Source: Crotalaria pallida
Lineage: Eukaryota > Streptophyta > Magnoliopsida > Fabales > Fabaceae
Length of the DNA stretch: 64,000 nucleotides
Direction of reading: 5' to 3'
Assembly (NCBI GenBank): GCA_037953625.1
Contig: CM075650.1
Span: 2,234,501-2,298,500, forward strand
Shown: piece after piece, positions 45,163 through 55,499 of the stretch
Numbering within the stretch: position 1 is the stretch's first letter
Layout of the letters: each line of letters opens with the position of its first letter
The notes under the pieces: generated by a model
Database searches by the model: none
What the model was told of the DNA's origin: nothing
What the model saw: the letters and a program-made list of their open reading frames with translations, nothing else
Translations under genes and position numbers: made by a program

Positions 45163-46250
45163 ATGAATTATATATTATCTCACAATTAGGACGTGTTAGA
45201 TTAGTCCCTCACCCAACCTTAAATTGACCCCAAACTCATTTATAATTACCAAGGGACATAGTGAAGACGGTTCTAAATTGGGACATGTCTAAATTGGGAT
45301 GGGTCGAATTCACCTGAAACAAAAATATAATTATAAAATTTATAAAAATATAGATTTATTTTTGAGGCAAAAATGACAATAATTAATATGATGCAATAAG
45401 TACGTACTACATCACAAAATTATTATTATTATTAAAGAAATATAGGGGATATTTCATGTTTAAAATTGTGTTCATTTTAATTATTATTTTTATAATATAA
45501 AAGTTTAGACAAAAACAAATAAATAAAAAATAATAAAGTAGCACTAATATGCATAAGATGACGGATCTAGTAACTCAAAAATATACTCAAACCTATCACC
45601 TTTGTATCGGATCTATCCTTTTTTTTATTCTTGTTTGTGGATATAATGACAATCATGATGATTCAGATCTGATCTAAAATAATTGAAACGGGATAAATTC
45701 AAGGAACAGACGAAATTCTGCTCACCCACCTTACAAATTCTCCACCACAACCTCCTACACGAGTACTCGAGTCGATAAGAAAGTAGACCTTCACCTCGTT
45801 TTAACTCAATCATGGTGAAATAAATTGATTTGCGCAAATGACAAGTTTTCATCTTTGCTGAATATAACTGAAGAAAACAAATGTGCAGTCAGTCCAAATT
45901 TGTTTATACTCATTATACTAAACACTTTGTAAGGTATCAATAATGTATCATTCTTTATATTTGTCGTTACTATCACACCACTGTTCGAATATCCATAAAA
46001 CTAATTAATATTTATCGAATATTTCAGCTAATTAACAAGGGGTAAGCAATGCAATTTTATGTGTTCCCATGTGATAGATATATAGACGACTTCTCAAGGA
46101 ATAAAGAAGGGACAGATCTCACAGAATAGTAGGCATACCGACAATCAAATGCCCCATTTGCAAGGTACCCTATGCCCATGGCTTATGAACCTTCTTGTGT
46201 GCTTCCCCTTGGAAGCAATGGCATCTTCTTCAACTATAGGAAAATGACAC

Positions 46251-46258
<8 letters not shown>
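45163..46258. other. AT-rich intergenic DNA
   Basis: No gene or bounded element recognised. Confidence 0.4.

Positions 46259-46313
<55 letters not shown>
46259..46313. repeat. (AT)n microsatellite
   Basis: 55 bp of AT repeats with one phase slip in the middle. Confidence 0.9.
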
Positions 46314-46314
<1 letters not shown>

Positions 46315-46319
<5 letters not shown>

Positions 46320-46560
46320 GTTGTTTTGGTCCTTGAAAGATACATGGATTATCAATTTAGTCCCCGAAAGATTTTTGACATTAATTTAGTCTCTCGAAAA
46401 TCAACGTAACATCAAGTAGTGTAAATTTTATTCCTTGAAAGATTTATATGATCATCAAATAAATCCCTAAAAAGATCAATGGGGTGCCATATTGATCTTT
46501 TGATTTCAGAAAATTTTTAAGAACTGAATTGATGACTAATATATTTTTCAAAGATCAACA
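46315..46560. repeat. Fold-back MITE-like repeat, family member 2
   Basis: Same series of words as the repeat at 2072-2337 (CAATTTAGTCCCCGAAAGAT, then TTTAGTCTCTCGAAAATCAA, then a GATCAT centre and their mirrored forms), but more diverged. Confidence 0.5.
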
Positions 46561-46583
46561 TATTATTAACTCTCTCTCTATAT

Positions 46584-46759
46584 ATATTGTCCTCTGGTTG
46601 GGTCCAACATTTAAGTCCCACTTTTACATTATTCCTCTTCTTTGGTGTAATGTTTATTAATAATAATCCATATATTGTCATATGGTTGGGTCCAACATTG
46701 AAGCCCCACTTTTACATCATCCTCTTCTTTGGTGTAATGTTTATTAATGATAATCCTCA
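46584..46759. repeat. Tandem duplication, period 88 bp, two copies
   Basis: GGTTGGGTCCAACAT starts at 46596 and 46684, and the following TCTTTGGTGTAATGTTTATT is also repeated 88 bp apart. Confidence 0.85.
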
Positions 46760-47202
46760 TCCAAACAGATACTTTTGCTGAATGAGGGCTCTTCCAATGA
46801 GGTCTGTCCAAATGGCAAGTCAATAAATTAAAATCAAACAACAATGTACAAAAACCTTAAAGAAAGAAGTAATTTTAAGGACCCTTTTGATTATTTTCAA
46901 TCTTTAGAGCCCAAAATAAAACTAAAGAAAATAAAAATAAAAATAGGCATTGAGAACATAAACTGATGATCACCTCTTAAAGGTTTTAATATTTAAGTTT
47001 TTAATGTAAAGATATTTTATTTATCTTTATTTTTATCTTTAATTTTCAAGACTGATATTCAGATATCACTAAAATTGTTAAGATCAATATATATTTGATT
47101 CAAATTCAATAATGTTATTGGATCATATTCTTATTTCCTACATGTAAAAGAGTTTAATTCATCAAAGAGAAGTTGTACCCATTTTAACATTTCGTTATCA
47201 TT

Positions 47203-47205
<3 letters not shown>
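46760..47205. other. AT-rich intergenic DNA
   Basis: No supported feature. Confidence 0.4.

Positions 47206-47246
<41 letters not shown>
47206..47246. repeat. (AT)n microsatellite
   Basis: About twenty AT units. Confidence 0.9.
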
Positions 47247-47248
<2 letters not shown>

Positions 47249-47780
47249 CAAGTATTTTTAGGATACTTGTTAAGAAACCAATAATACTGAGTTGCTCAAA
47301 AATTTTCTCAAAATATTTAGTTGGGATTAATCCTTCTTGAATGCAATTTGAATATGTTCTCGTGTTGAATAAAGCCACAGTTTCAAAAGTGAAATCCGCA
47401 ATTTAAATAACAATATTTAGATAAAACTTTTGGATAATTACACAGTCAATGATTACCACCAAAAAAATATTTCTTGGTAAAAGGTTTTTCATTACTAGAA
47501 TGATCCGGGGTTTGAATATCACCTATTTGTTCAATGATGATATGTTGAATATTGAGGTGTTTTTCTAATTTGTCAAGTCTTTCACTAGCTAATGTTATGA
47601 CTTTTCAATTCTTTGACTTTTCTTTTAAGATTAGCAATTTTGGTTTGGAGGTTTTGGATAGTAGAGGGTTAAATATATGTATCGACCAAGAAATTTATCT
47701 TATAAAAACAATTATTTAACCGCTGCTATAAAGCATGGTTAATATGTACTTTTCAAATAACAAGTTACTCCCTCATATAT
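47247..47780. other. AT-rich intergenic DNA
   Basis: No supported feature. Confidence 0.4.
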
Positions 47781-48284
47781 AGGGGTGAACATAGGACGGG
47801 TTGAGCTTGTCCCTCACCCGTCCTTAAAAGTTGCTCGAGTCAATTTTTGAACCCGAAACCGTGCCTAATTAGCAGGACAAGTTAAGGACGAGTATTAATA
47901 AAGACGAGTCAGGGTTGACCTACGACAAGAATGAATAGTGTAGAAAAATGGATTTAAGAAAAAGTTGCTCTCTCTTTTTTTCTGGTGTGTTCATAGGAGG
48001 GCAAGGTTTGGGTTTGTGTCATTTATCGGGGTAAGATTTGTATCTATGAGAAGGGTCAAGTTAGTGGTTTTATTTGCATTTTCGGTAGGTTGTTGCCATT
48101 TCTTTTTAACTAAAACAGTTAAACCAAAACAATACAACTATTGATTATCAACTTAGACAAACAGGTTAGCTTTCATTCAAACAAACAAATTGGAAGCAGA
48201 AGAAATAAATAGAAAGCAAATAAAAAATCATGATAAACCTAAGCAAATAAAATATAAAGCAAAGATAATCATATCTAGAAGTCT

Positions 48285-48328
<44 letters not shown>

Positions 48329-48950
48329 GATATTAGATCCAGTCACAATAGCACATGCAATCTGATTAAGAGTTTAAGCCATCAGAGATCCAAAAAATAG
48401 TATACATCATAACAAAGAATGACATTATCTAATTAACAGAGAGCGACCTGAATGTAGAACTCTCACCCGAGGAACAATAGCTTTCGATCAACCATGCATA
48501 AAAAAATAATTACAAAATTGAAGGAAGAAGGGAGTTACAGGTTCAAGGAACTTGAAGTTGTAAAGATTGGGGGGGGGGGGGGGCAATACCAGTGTGACAG
48601 TGGTAACAATGTTTGGGTGATTATGGTGGGTCTGGGCGCCGGAGCAACCCGCAAGATAGAAAGGAGAAGGGTGCTCTAGAAGTCTCTCTTTGAAAAGTGA
48701 AAATGTGATGGGGGCTTGCTATATTCGGTGTTTTGGAAATCTGGAATGAGTTCAAGGTTCCTATGTCTGGGACTTGTGATAGGCTAGACTGGATGAATTG
48801 ATATCAAAACCGAACCCATCTTATTTATAGACGAATCTGTCCTTTTTTAAACAAGTATTTCCTCTTGTGTTGGACGAGGATTGACTCGATCCAATCCCGT
48901 CTGGCTAGTATGGATCCACGGGTTGGGTTGGATCTTCCTCACCCCTACTC
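47781..48950. mobile_element. Possible hAT-type non-autonomous element
   Basis: Left TAGGGGTGAACATAGGACGG and right end TCACCCCTA are inverted over about 9 bp, with GGACGGG / CCCGTC words near the ends, like the two clearer hAT elements of this window. ACTCCCTC occurs near both ends, but not at the exact position of an 8-bp target duplication. It contains an (AT)n tract (about 48290-48325) and a 15-base G run (48569-48583). Confidence 0.4.
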
Positions 48951-48957
48951 CCTCGAC

Positions 48958-49375
48958 ATTGAAGGATTATATAAAATTGTCAAAACTTTTAAACTACACG
49001 ATATAATCTATGATTGAAAAATAAAGGAAAATATTAAATAAATGCATCGAATTATTGTGAAAGAGAAGGAAACAAATTCGTGTAGGTTTTAATGTTTTGT
49101 TTGGTTGCACAAGAAAAAAATAGAAAAAGATAAATAGGGGAGGGAGAAGTAGGGGAAAGAGTAAAAGGTATAAAAATGAATAGATTTTGTTGTTGTTTAT
49201 TTTGAGAGAAAAATGGTAGAAAATGAACATAGAGAAATATTAAGATATGTTTGGTTTGCGAAAACGTTTCATGTTAATATTTAAAAAAAACTATGATAAT
49301 TATAATTATTACCCATGTTTAGTTGATAACTATTTTGTTTTCAAATATTTATACAGGAAATAGTGAAAACAAGTA
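48958..49375. other. Intergenic DNA flanking the nested element stack
   Basis: A word TTTGGTTTGCGAAAACGTTTC at about 49252 has a mirrored partner (GAAACGTTTTCACAGAGCAA) near 63360, beyond the retrotransposon. This may mark an outer MITE that was split. Confidence 0.35.
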
Positions 49376-50115
49376 GTCCCTCCGTCCCATTATCTTGGTA
49401 AAAAATGTAACACTCATTTTATGTCATCTTACTTTATAAGAAAAGTAAGAAGTTTATGAAAACTTGGACTTGTTATCGTTGGAAAAAAAGATCTGAAAAT
49501 AATAATTTTCCCTTCCCTTGAAAATTCTTTTTTCACAAATACTTGATTAGTAATGAGGTTGACTAACAAAATCAGAGTTTGCGGAAACATAGTAAAATCA
49601 TCCTATTGTACCCCAAAATATATCAAGTGTAACAAGTCCATTAATACCAAATAAGTATAATTATGAAACTGAATTCCTTTTATGATACCTTTTTCCAAAA
49701 TATGTATCATATAAATTCTATTAAAAATAGAAATTTTATAGAGCTGGTCACTGGTCCCTTGTCCAAACATCCTTCTAGTCGGATCTTCGATATCTGCACA
49801 ACGGGTTCCCAACCCACGGTTTCTACACTCTGCATGCACCTAAGGGACGTCTCCCCTTACTGATTCTTGTGCAAGCTAGATGCACGATCAACACCTAATA
49901 AGGGCATGGGGGTTAGCTACACATATTCGCATAATCAAATGAGAATAAAACTAACATCCACAAGTTAACATGTAGCAATTCATGATGCATAATCATATGA
50001 GCACACCCGGTTAATCTTAATAATTCTTTCAATGCAGGTGGCATGATGCATGATTTCCTTCCACAACTGAGGCCTCTAACAAAGTCCATCTCGGACGTCC
50101 ATCCAATACACCGTT

Positions 50116-50779
50116 GTGTTCCCGGAACACTGACATTCGTTCCCAGAACGTAATGCCAAACCATACTTGGATGATAAGCATTCACTCCCAGAGTGTGCAT
50201 CACGTTCCCAGAACGTGTAGCAAACCATACTTGGATAAATAAGCATCACTCCCAGAGTGTGCATCACGTTCCCAGAACGCATACGTTCCCAGAACGTATA
50301 AAACCAGGTCCCGGACACTGGCCACATATCTATAATGTGTCATCCAGTAGGTTGCTTATCAAAGTGTTCCCAGAACACCAACATACGTTCCCAGAACGTA
50401 TAAAACCAGGTCCCAGACACTGGCCACATATCTATAATGTGTCATCAAGTAGGTTATAATTTGGTACTCCCGGAGTACCCTCCTCATATTCCCAGAATAT
50501 GATAATCGTTCCTACCAACCAAACTTCCATTCTATATGAATGCACAATCATCAAGGTTGGTTTTATCTTTAATTCAATTATTATACCAATGTGTTCCCAG
50601 AACACTAACATACGTTCCCAGAACGTATCGCAAACCAAACATGGAATGAAATCAAGCACCACTCCCAGAGTGTGCATCACGTTCCCAGAACGTGTCCAAG
50701 AAACCATGTCCCAGACAATGGCCACATTCCCAGAATGTGTCATCAAGTTGGTTGCATCGGTTTAGTACTCCTAAAGTAC
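50116..50779. repeat. Array of ~22 short hairpins with varying stems and a fixed CC(A/G) loop
   Basis: The first is GTGTTCCCGGAACAC (50116). Others include CACTCCCAGAGTG (50183, 50247, 50660), CACGTTCCCAGAACGTG (50201, 50678), ATACGTTCCCAGAACGTAT (50281, 50383, 50610), GTGTTCCCAGAACAC (50364, 50591), GGTACTCCCGGAGTACC (50463), CATATTCCCAGAATATG (50485), CACATTCCCAGAATGTG (50723) and GTACTCCTAAAGTAC (50765). Three more share a bulged stem (CCAGGTC or CCATGTC facing GACACTGG or GACAATGG; 50304, 50406, 50704). Stem length is 5-8 bp. Stems change in a compensated way while the loop stays. In the element's transcript (minus strand) the loop reads UGG or CGG. Confidence 0.9.
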
Positions 50780-52870
50780 AGGGTCAAGTACCCGAACATC
50801 ACAAACTATCCTTGCCAACCTATCTCATTACCTTTCTCTATGCATGTACTGCATGCATAATTACTAAGGTTGGTCTTTCCATTAATTACTGTGATTTAGA
50901 AATATTCCAATTTCTCTTTTGAATGATTTATTTGAGGTATAGTCTTTGACACAAAAATTCTCCTTTGAAATATCCCAAAACATGTCATTAAACTTAGATC
51001 GGGTAAAACAAAGTCAATGGTATTCAAAAACTTAACTTTTTATTTTTCAGATTCAGGTACTAACCGGTTACAGTTCCAGGCTAACCGGTTAGAATTACAG
51101 ACCTGAACTGTTTACCATTGTAATTCAGAAAACCCTTTTTCTTAAATTCCTTACCCAATCCATAAACCAGTTTAACAATGCTTATACCTCAAAATCACTG
51201 TTTATATCATTCAAAAGTCTAAATCACCTTTCATTGTCCAATGAGCATAATTTCTCTTGAAATTATTCCATCAATTTAAGGCATAAATTGTAATCTCTCC
51301 AATCTGAATTTATTGACATTATCACAACCCATATTCAGACCTTGTGTATTGAAATTAAGGCTTAGATTTGAGTAAAAACTATTAAGATTTCAGGACTGAT
51401 TTATAAACTGATTTTTCTTTGAAAATCTGCAGTGTCTAACCGGTTACGAAAATCGTGTAACCGGTTAGATTATGCAGTCAGATCATTAAAACAAGAGTTT
51501 TAACAACTCATTTTCTTCCTTTCTCAAATCTAACCAAATTTCAGTATACACCAAGTTCATATGCCTTAAAATAAACATGTTTACACCCAGAAACACATTC
51601 ATATTGCATGCATCAAGTTTATTGTATTAAATTGCACGAAAATCCACATAAACACAATTTAACACAACAAAACTCAAATCAAGCATTCAAACACAGAATT
51701 CAGCATTTATATAGCTTGCATGCATCAATTTAAAATTGCTCAAAACAACAATTGAGCTCAAATTGGCCTCCAAGCCATTTAACCATTTCAACTTATGCCC
51801 TTTGAGTCTCTGGGTGACTCATCCTATATTCTACCACAATTTATTCTCATTCTAGCAAATAGTAAGCTTCCCCCTTACCTTAGGTTCATGCTTGATGAAT
51901 CTAATCACTGGAATTTGCCAGATCTCCCCAGAATCCACAATCTCCATTTTCAGTCCCCAAACAGGTTTGACAGGGTCCAAAAACCAGAAGATTTGACATA
52001 GCACTTGGCCAAAGAAATTGGGGAAAATAGTTAGAATTCAAAGTAGGTAACATGCACTAGAGAATCAAAGAGGTTTGATGTAACACCTAAGTTTATTTAC
52101 CCTTATATACCCTTAAATTAAAAAAAATAGCAACTTAAAAATTCCTTTTTCGACTCATGAATTGATTAGGAAAAACTCTTAATTACTTTTCTTTCATATG
52201 AAAATCTCCTGTCAAACGGACGGAGTTTCGTTTGTTTATTGGACTTTTCCAAAAATTCCTGTTTTCCTGCAACCTGATAAACAATAATATTTTCACATAA
52301 CAAAGCCTGCAGGGCTATTCACATATATATATACCAGCTAGTGCATCTTCGTGCACGCATCAGAAACAGGTTTAAGACATCATAGTATCAGCATCAGAGT
52401 TAGCGGAATATAAACAAGTTTTAGGAAATAAGTTTTTCCCCAAAATAGACCCCTTTCCCAAAAGGAGTCGTCCTGGGCCCCCAAAAAGCTATTTACATTT
52501 ATATACAACAAAAATGATTCACATCATCGGGCCCAGGACATTCCCATGTCCTACATCACTAAAGGTAACCTACTCTCCCTGAGAGGGAGAGTACTCCTGC
52601 TCGGCCTGCTCAGGTGCAAACTCTTCCTCAGTACCTGTGGTGATAGTAAGGAGTGAGTATTACACATAAAATGGGGAGACAGTTTCCAGATAAGACATAA
52701 TGCGACACTAAGCCATACACAAATAACAATTCAATCACAACATCATAAATAAGAGTCAATTCATCACAATTCAATTTCGAGTATTCATTAGTTTCTCAAA
52801 TCGTTTTTGATTTAACATTTTCTTAAGTCTTTCGTTCCATGTATTTTAATCATATTAATATTCTTTTTAT

Positions 52871-53166
52871 CTGTCCCTGGTCACGACCTATTGCGTCTGC
52901 ACTCCTGTGCACTCACGACTTACTGCGCCCGGGTATGTTTCATTCTGTCCCTGGTCACGACCTACTGCGTTCGCATCTTTACGCGATCACGACTTACTGC
53001 GCCCGGGTATATTTCATTCTGTCCCTGGTCACGACCTACTGCGTTCGTATCTTTACGCGATCACGACTTACTGCGCCCGGGTATATTTCATTCTGTCCCT
53101 GGTCACGACCTACTGCGTTCGCATCTTTACGCGATCACGACTTACTGCGCCCGGGTAAATCCCTTG
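52871..53166. repeat. Tandem repeat, 74-bp unit, four copies
   Basis: CTGTCCCTGGTCACGACCTA starts at 52871, 52945, 53019 and 53093. The last three units are almost identical; the first differs in its middle. Each unit also holds ATCACGACTTACTGCGCCCG or a close variant. The period is not a multiple of three, so the open frames here are accidental. Confidence 0.92.
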
Positions 53167-54223
53167 GCTGAGCCTGGGTATAATATAATTAGTTCTGTTA
53201 TCATTATCAGTTCATTAACAATTTCCATTACTCAGATTAATCATCACATTACTCATTTCCACTATCCGATCATCACAATTAATTCTCATAACTTGATTAG
53301 CACAATCGACATTTCAATATTATCATCACCATTCTATTGTAATTTAATTAGCACAATTCAACTTAATATCCCAACTCAAATTATTAAACAACACAAGCAT
53401 ATAATTCATCAACATCACCAAACCACAAAATGCAATATATCAACATCAAAATAAATTCCCTAAGTCATAAATTCTATTCTAACAATTATTTTATATCATA
53501 TTAACCTAAACTAACACAAATATCTTAGTACTCATTATATGCATAATGTAAACTAAACCCCAGAGTAAGGTAATACTCACTATAACCCACTCCTTACCTT
53601 AAATTAGTAAAGAGTATATAGAACCTTAGTGAGCCCTAGCTCAAAATCTTGGGAATTTGAACTTCCTAAGCCTAGCTTACCACCTCAATAAGGAAATGAT
53701 GAAATGATCCTTGTCTTTGCCTTGGTTTGAGTTGGAAAAGCATGAAACAAAGCCCTACATAATCATGGGTGCAAGAACCCTAAGGGTTTTAGAACAAAGA
53801 TTCATGAATTAAGGAGAGTTTGAATGAAAGGAAAATAACTTATGGCATGAAGCTTACTTACCCAAATCAATGGTGGAAAAATGAAAAACCAAGGAGAATG
53901 GAAGGAGGGAGGTAAATCGTGTGAACCAAGGGAGGAGAAGAGATGAGCTTCAACCAACATTCATGGAGCAAGCTTGATGGGTTTTGTTTGTTTTTGGGTT
54001 GAGGTGCCCAAAAATCAAGTGTGTATGGTGGATGGGTGGTGGAGGTGTTCTTGAAGTTGAGAGAAAAGGGGAGGAAGAGATGATGTTGATGATGGAAGGA
54101 ATGTGGTGTTGTTGTTGTTGTAATTTGTTTTATGCCAAGAGAAAGAGAATCGGACGGCTAGGATTGAGCAACTTGGCCCCCAAGTTCAGATTCAACGCAC
54201 CAGATCTGATCTGGGGTGCGTCG

Positions 54224-54400
54224 CTCGCCTGGGCGAGCCTATTTCTCGCCTGGGCGGGTTTTGGCATCTGAACACGTGCTGCTGAACATCAGGGACTCGC
54301 CTGGGCGAGCCTATTTCTCGCCTGGGCGAGTTTTTCACTGGATTTGAGCTCAAATGAATAGTGAACTCGCCTGGGCGAGTGGCTCATGCGCCTGGGCGAG
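54224..54400. repeat. Six copies of a CTCGCCTGGGCGAG word
   Basis: Copies start at 54224, 54245, 54296, 54317, 54366 and 54387. The first four form two pairs with a constant 21-bp spacing inside each pair. The word is an almost perfect palindrome (CTCGCC facing GGCGAG) and is far more GC-rich than its surroundings. Confidence 0.88.
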
Positions 54401-55485
54401 TTTCACTTTTCAAATCTTCGATTCGCCGTAACTTTTTCGTCGACCGTCGGATCGAGTCCAAATTTTTAGACATGCTTCTTTACCCCATAAACTTCACATC
54501 CAACGGTGGAATTTATTTTCTTAGCTTCCTATAATGAATTTCTAATTTTCTCTTTTCGGTCGATTTCTAACACCTAAAATGCCGATTTTACTCCCGATCT
54601 CGCTTATTTGACCCTGCCCAAGGCCATATATACATCCTATACAACTCCTAGGGCCTATAATCACCACCCACATATTTGGCAAAATTCATTAAATCACTTT
54701 TCCAATTTTTCTAAGGTTTAAATCAATAATTTCCTTAAAATCAAAGTTTAGGATGTTACATTTGAGACTTAAAGGTTAACTATGCTTACCAAAATCGAAT
54801 CTGGAATTCAGCTTCCAGAACCAGAACAACAGAGAACTCAGACTCAAACTCTTAGCTTCCAAGCTTGATTCCTCCACCCACACGAACACTCAACTTACAA
54901 GGTGTATATCACTGGAAAGCTCTTGATTTAAGCTTTCCAGAAAGGTGTGTTTCACTCTCTAACTCTCAAAGAAGAAGACAAATTGCTCAGAACGAATTTG
55001 GAACCCTAATTATCCTTCTTCAACAAGAATTGCAGCAATCAACCCTTGATTCTTCAGCAATTCCACTATTTATAGACAAATTAAGATAGCATGCAAGGCG
55101 ACACGCGTCTCCCACCATGAATTCTGGGTTAAAACGCGTGATTACTCATCAAACGCACTAACCCAGTTTTCTGAGTCCATCGTGTAACCGGTTACACAGC
55201 CCTTCTAACCGGTTACATGCTGATAAAATTCAAAAATTAATAATTTAATTACTCTTTCTTCAAAAACCTTTTTAATATTGCAATTAGGTCCCAACCCAAG
55301 GACTGAATTACAATATTCATATTTTTGTACAAAATAACCATATAAAAATATTTCCCATATTTTTATATATAAAAACACACAATGTTCAAAAACTAAAACT
55401 TTACAAACCAACATAAATCAATTATAAATTAATCGTTATAATTAATTTCTTGATTATTTGGGAGACGAAAATTAGGGGTGTTACA

Positions 55486-55499
55486 CTACTACCCCACTT
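55486..55499 (-). other. Polypurine tract of the gypsy element
   Basis: On the minus strand AAGTGGGGTAGTAG directly precedes the 3' LTR (TGTAACACCCC). Beyond it the strand reads GGGGACGAAATTCCTTTTAA, the typical 3' end of plant chromovirus-type gypsy elements. Confidence 0.8.

Larger units (their letters stand above)
52079..54760. mobile_element. Nested solo-LTR-like gypsy element, 2682 bp
   Basis: Begins TGTAACACC and ends GATGTTACA, flanked by a perfect 5-bp duplication TTTGA (52074-52078 and 54761-54765). The other LTR of the host element lacks it, which fixes both ends exactly. It has no primer site or pol, so it is best read as a solo LTR; the minus-strand start TGTAACATCC fits plant gypsy LTRs. 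It includes a 74-bp tandem repeat and six CGCCTGGGCGAG words. Confidence 0.88.
49406..55485 (-). repeat. 3' LTR of the gypsy element, interrupted by a nested LTR
   Basis: Equivalent to 59162-62594, but with a 2682-bp insertion (52079-54760) plus its 5-bp duplication. Without the insert it is about 3.39 kb. It contains the hairpin array at 50116-50779 and paired TAACCGGTTA words (near 51062, 51083, 51432, 51455, 55187 and 55209). Confidence 0.92.

Noticed and set aside
48494..48679. 61-codon frame near the poly-G run
   Set aside because: Gly-run peptide produced by a 15-base G homopolymer; no family resemblance.
50193..50765. Open frames of 80-104 codons in the gypsy LTRs
   Set aside because: They arise from the hairpin repeats, occur on both strands, and have no recognisable domain.
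50116..50779. CRISPR-like array
   Set aside because: The repeats are short palindromes with varying stems and irregular spacing in a plant LTR; there are no constant repeats with unique spacers and no cas genes.
50116..50779. Heat-shock elements (TTC/GAA modules)
   Set aside because: The TTC and GAA words are separated by three bases instead of two, and several stems lack them altogether.
52839..53454. Open frames up to 187 codons with repeated peptide words
   Set aside because: All three frames are open through the 74-bp tandem repeat, as expected for a stop-free repeat; the frame is inside an LTR.
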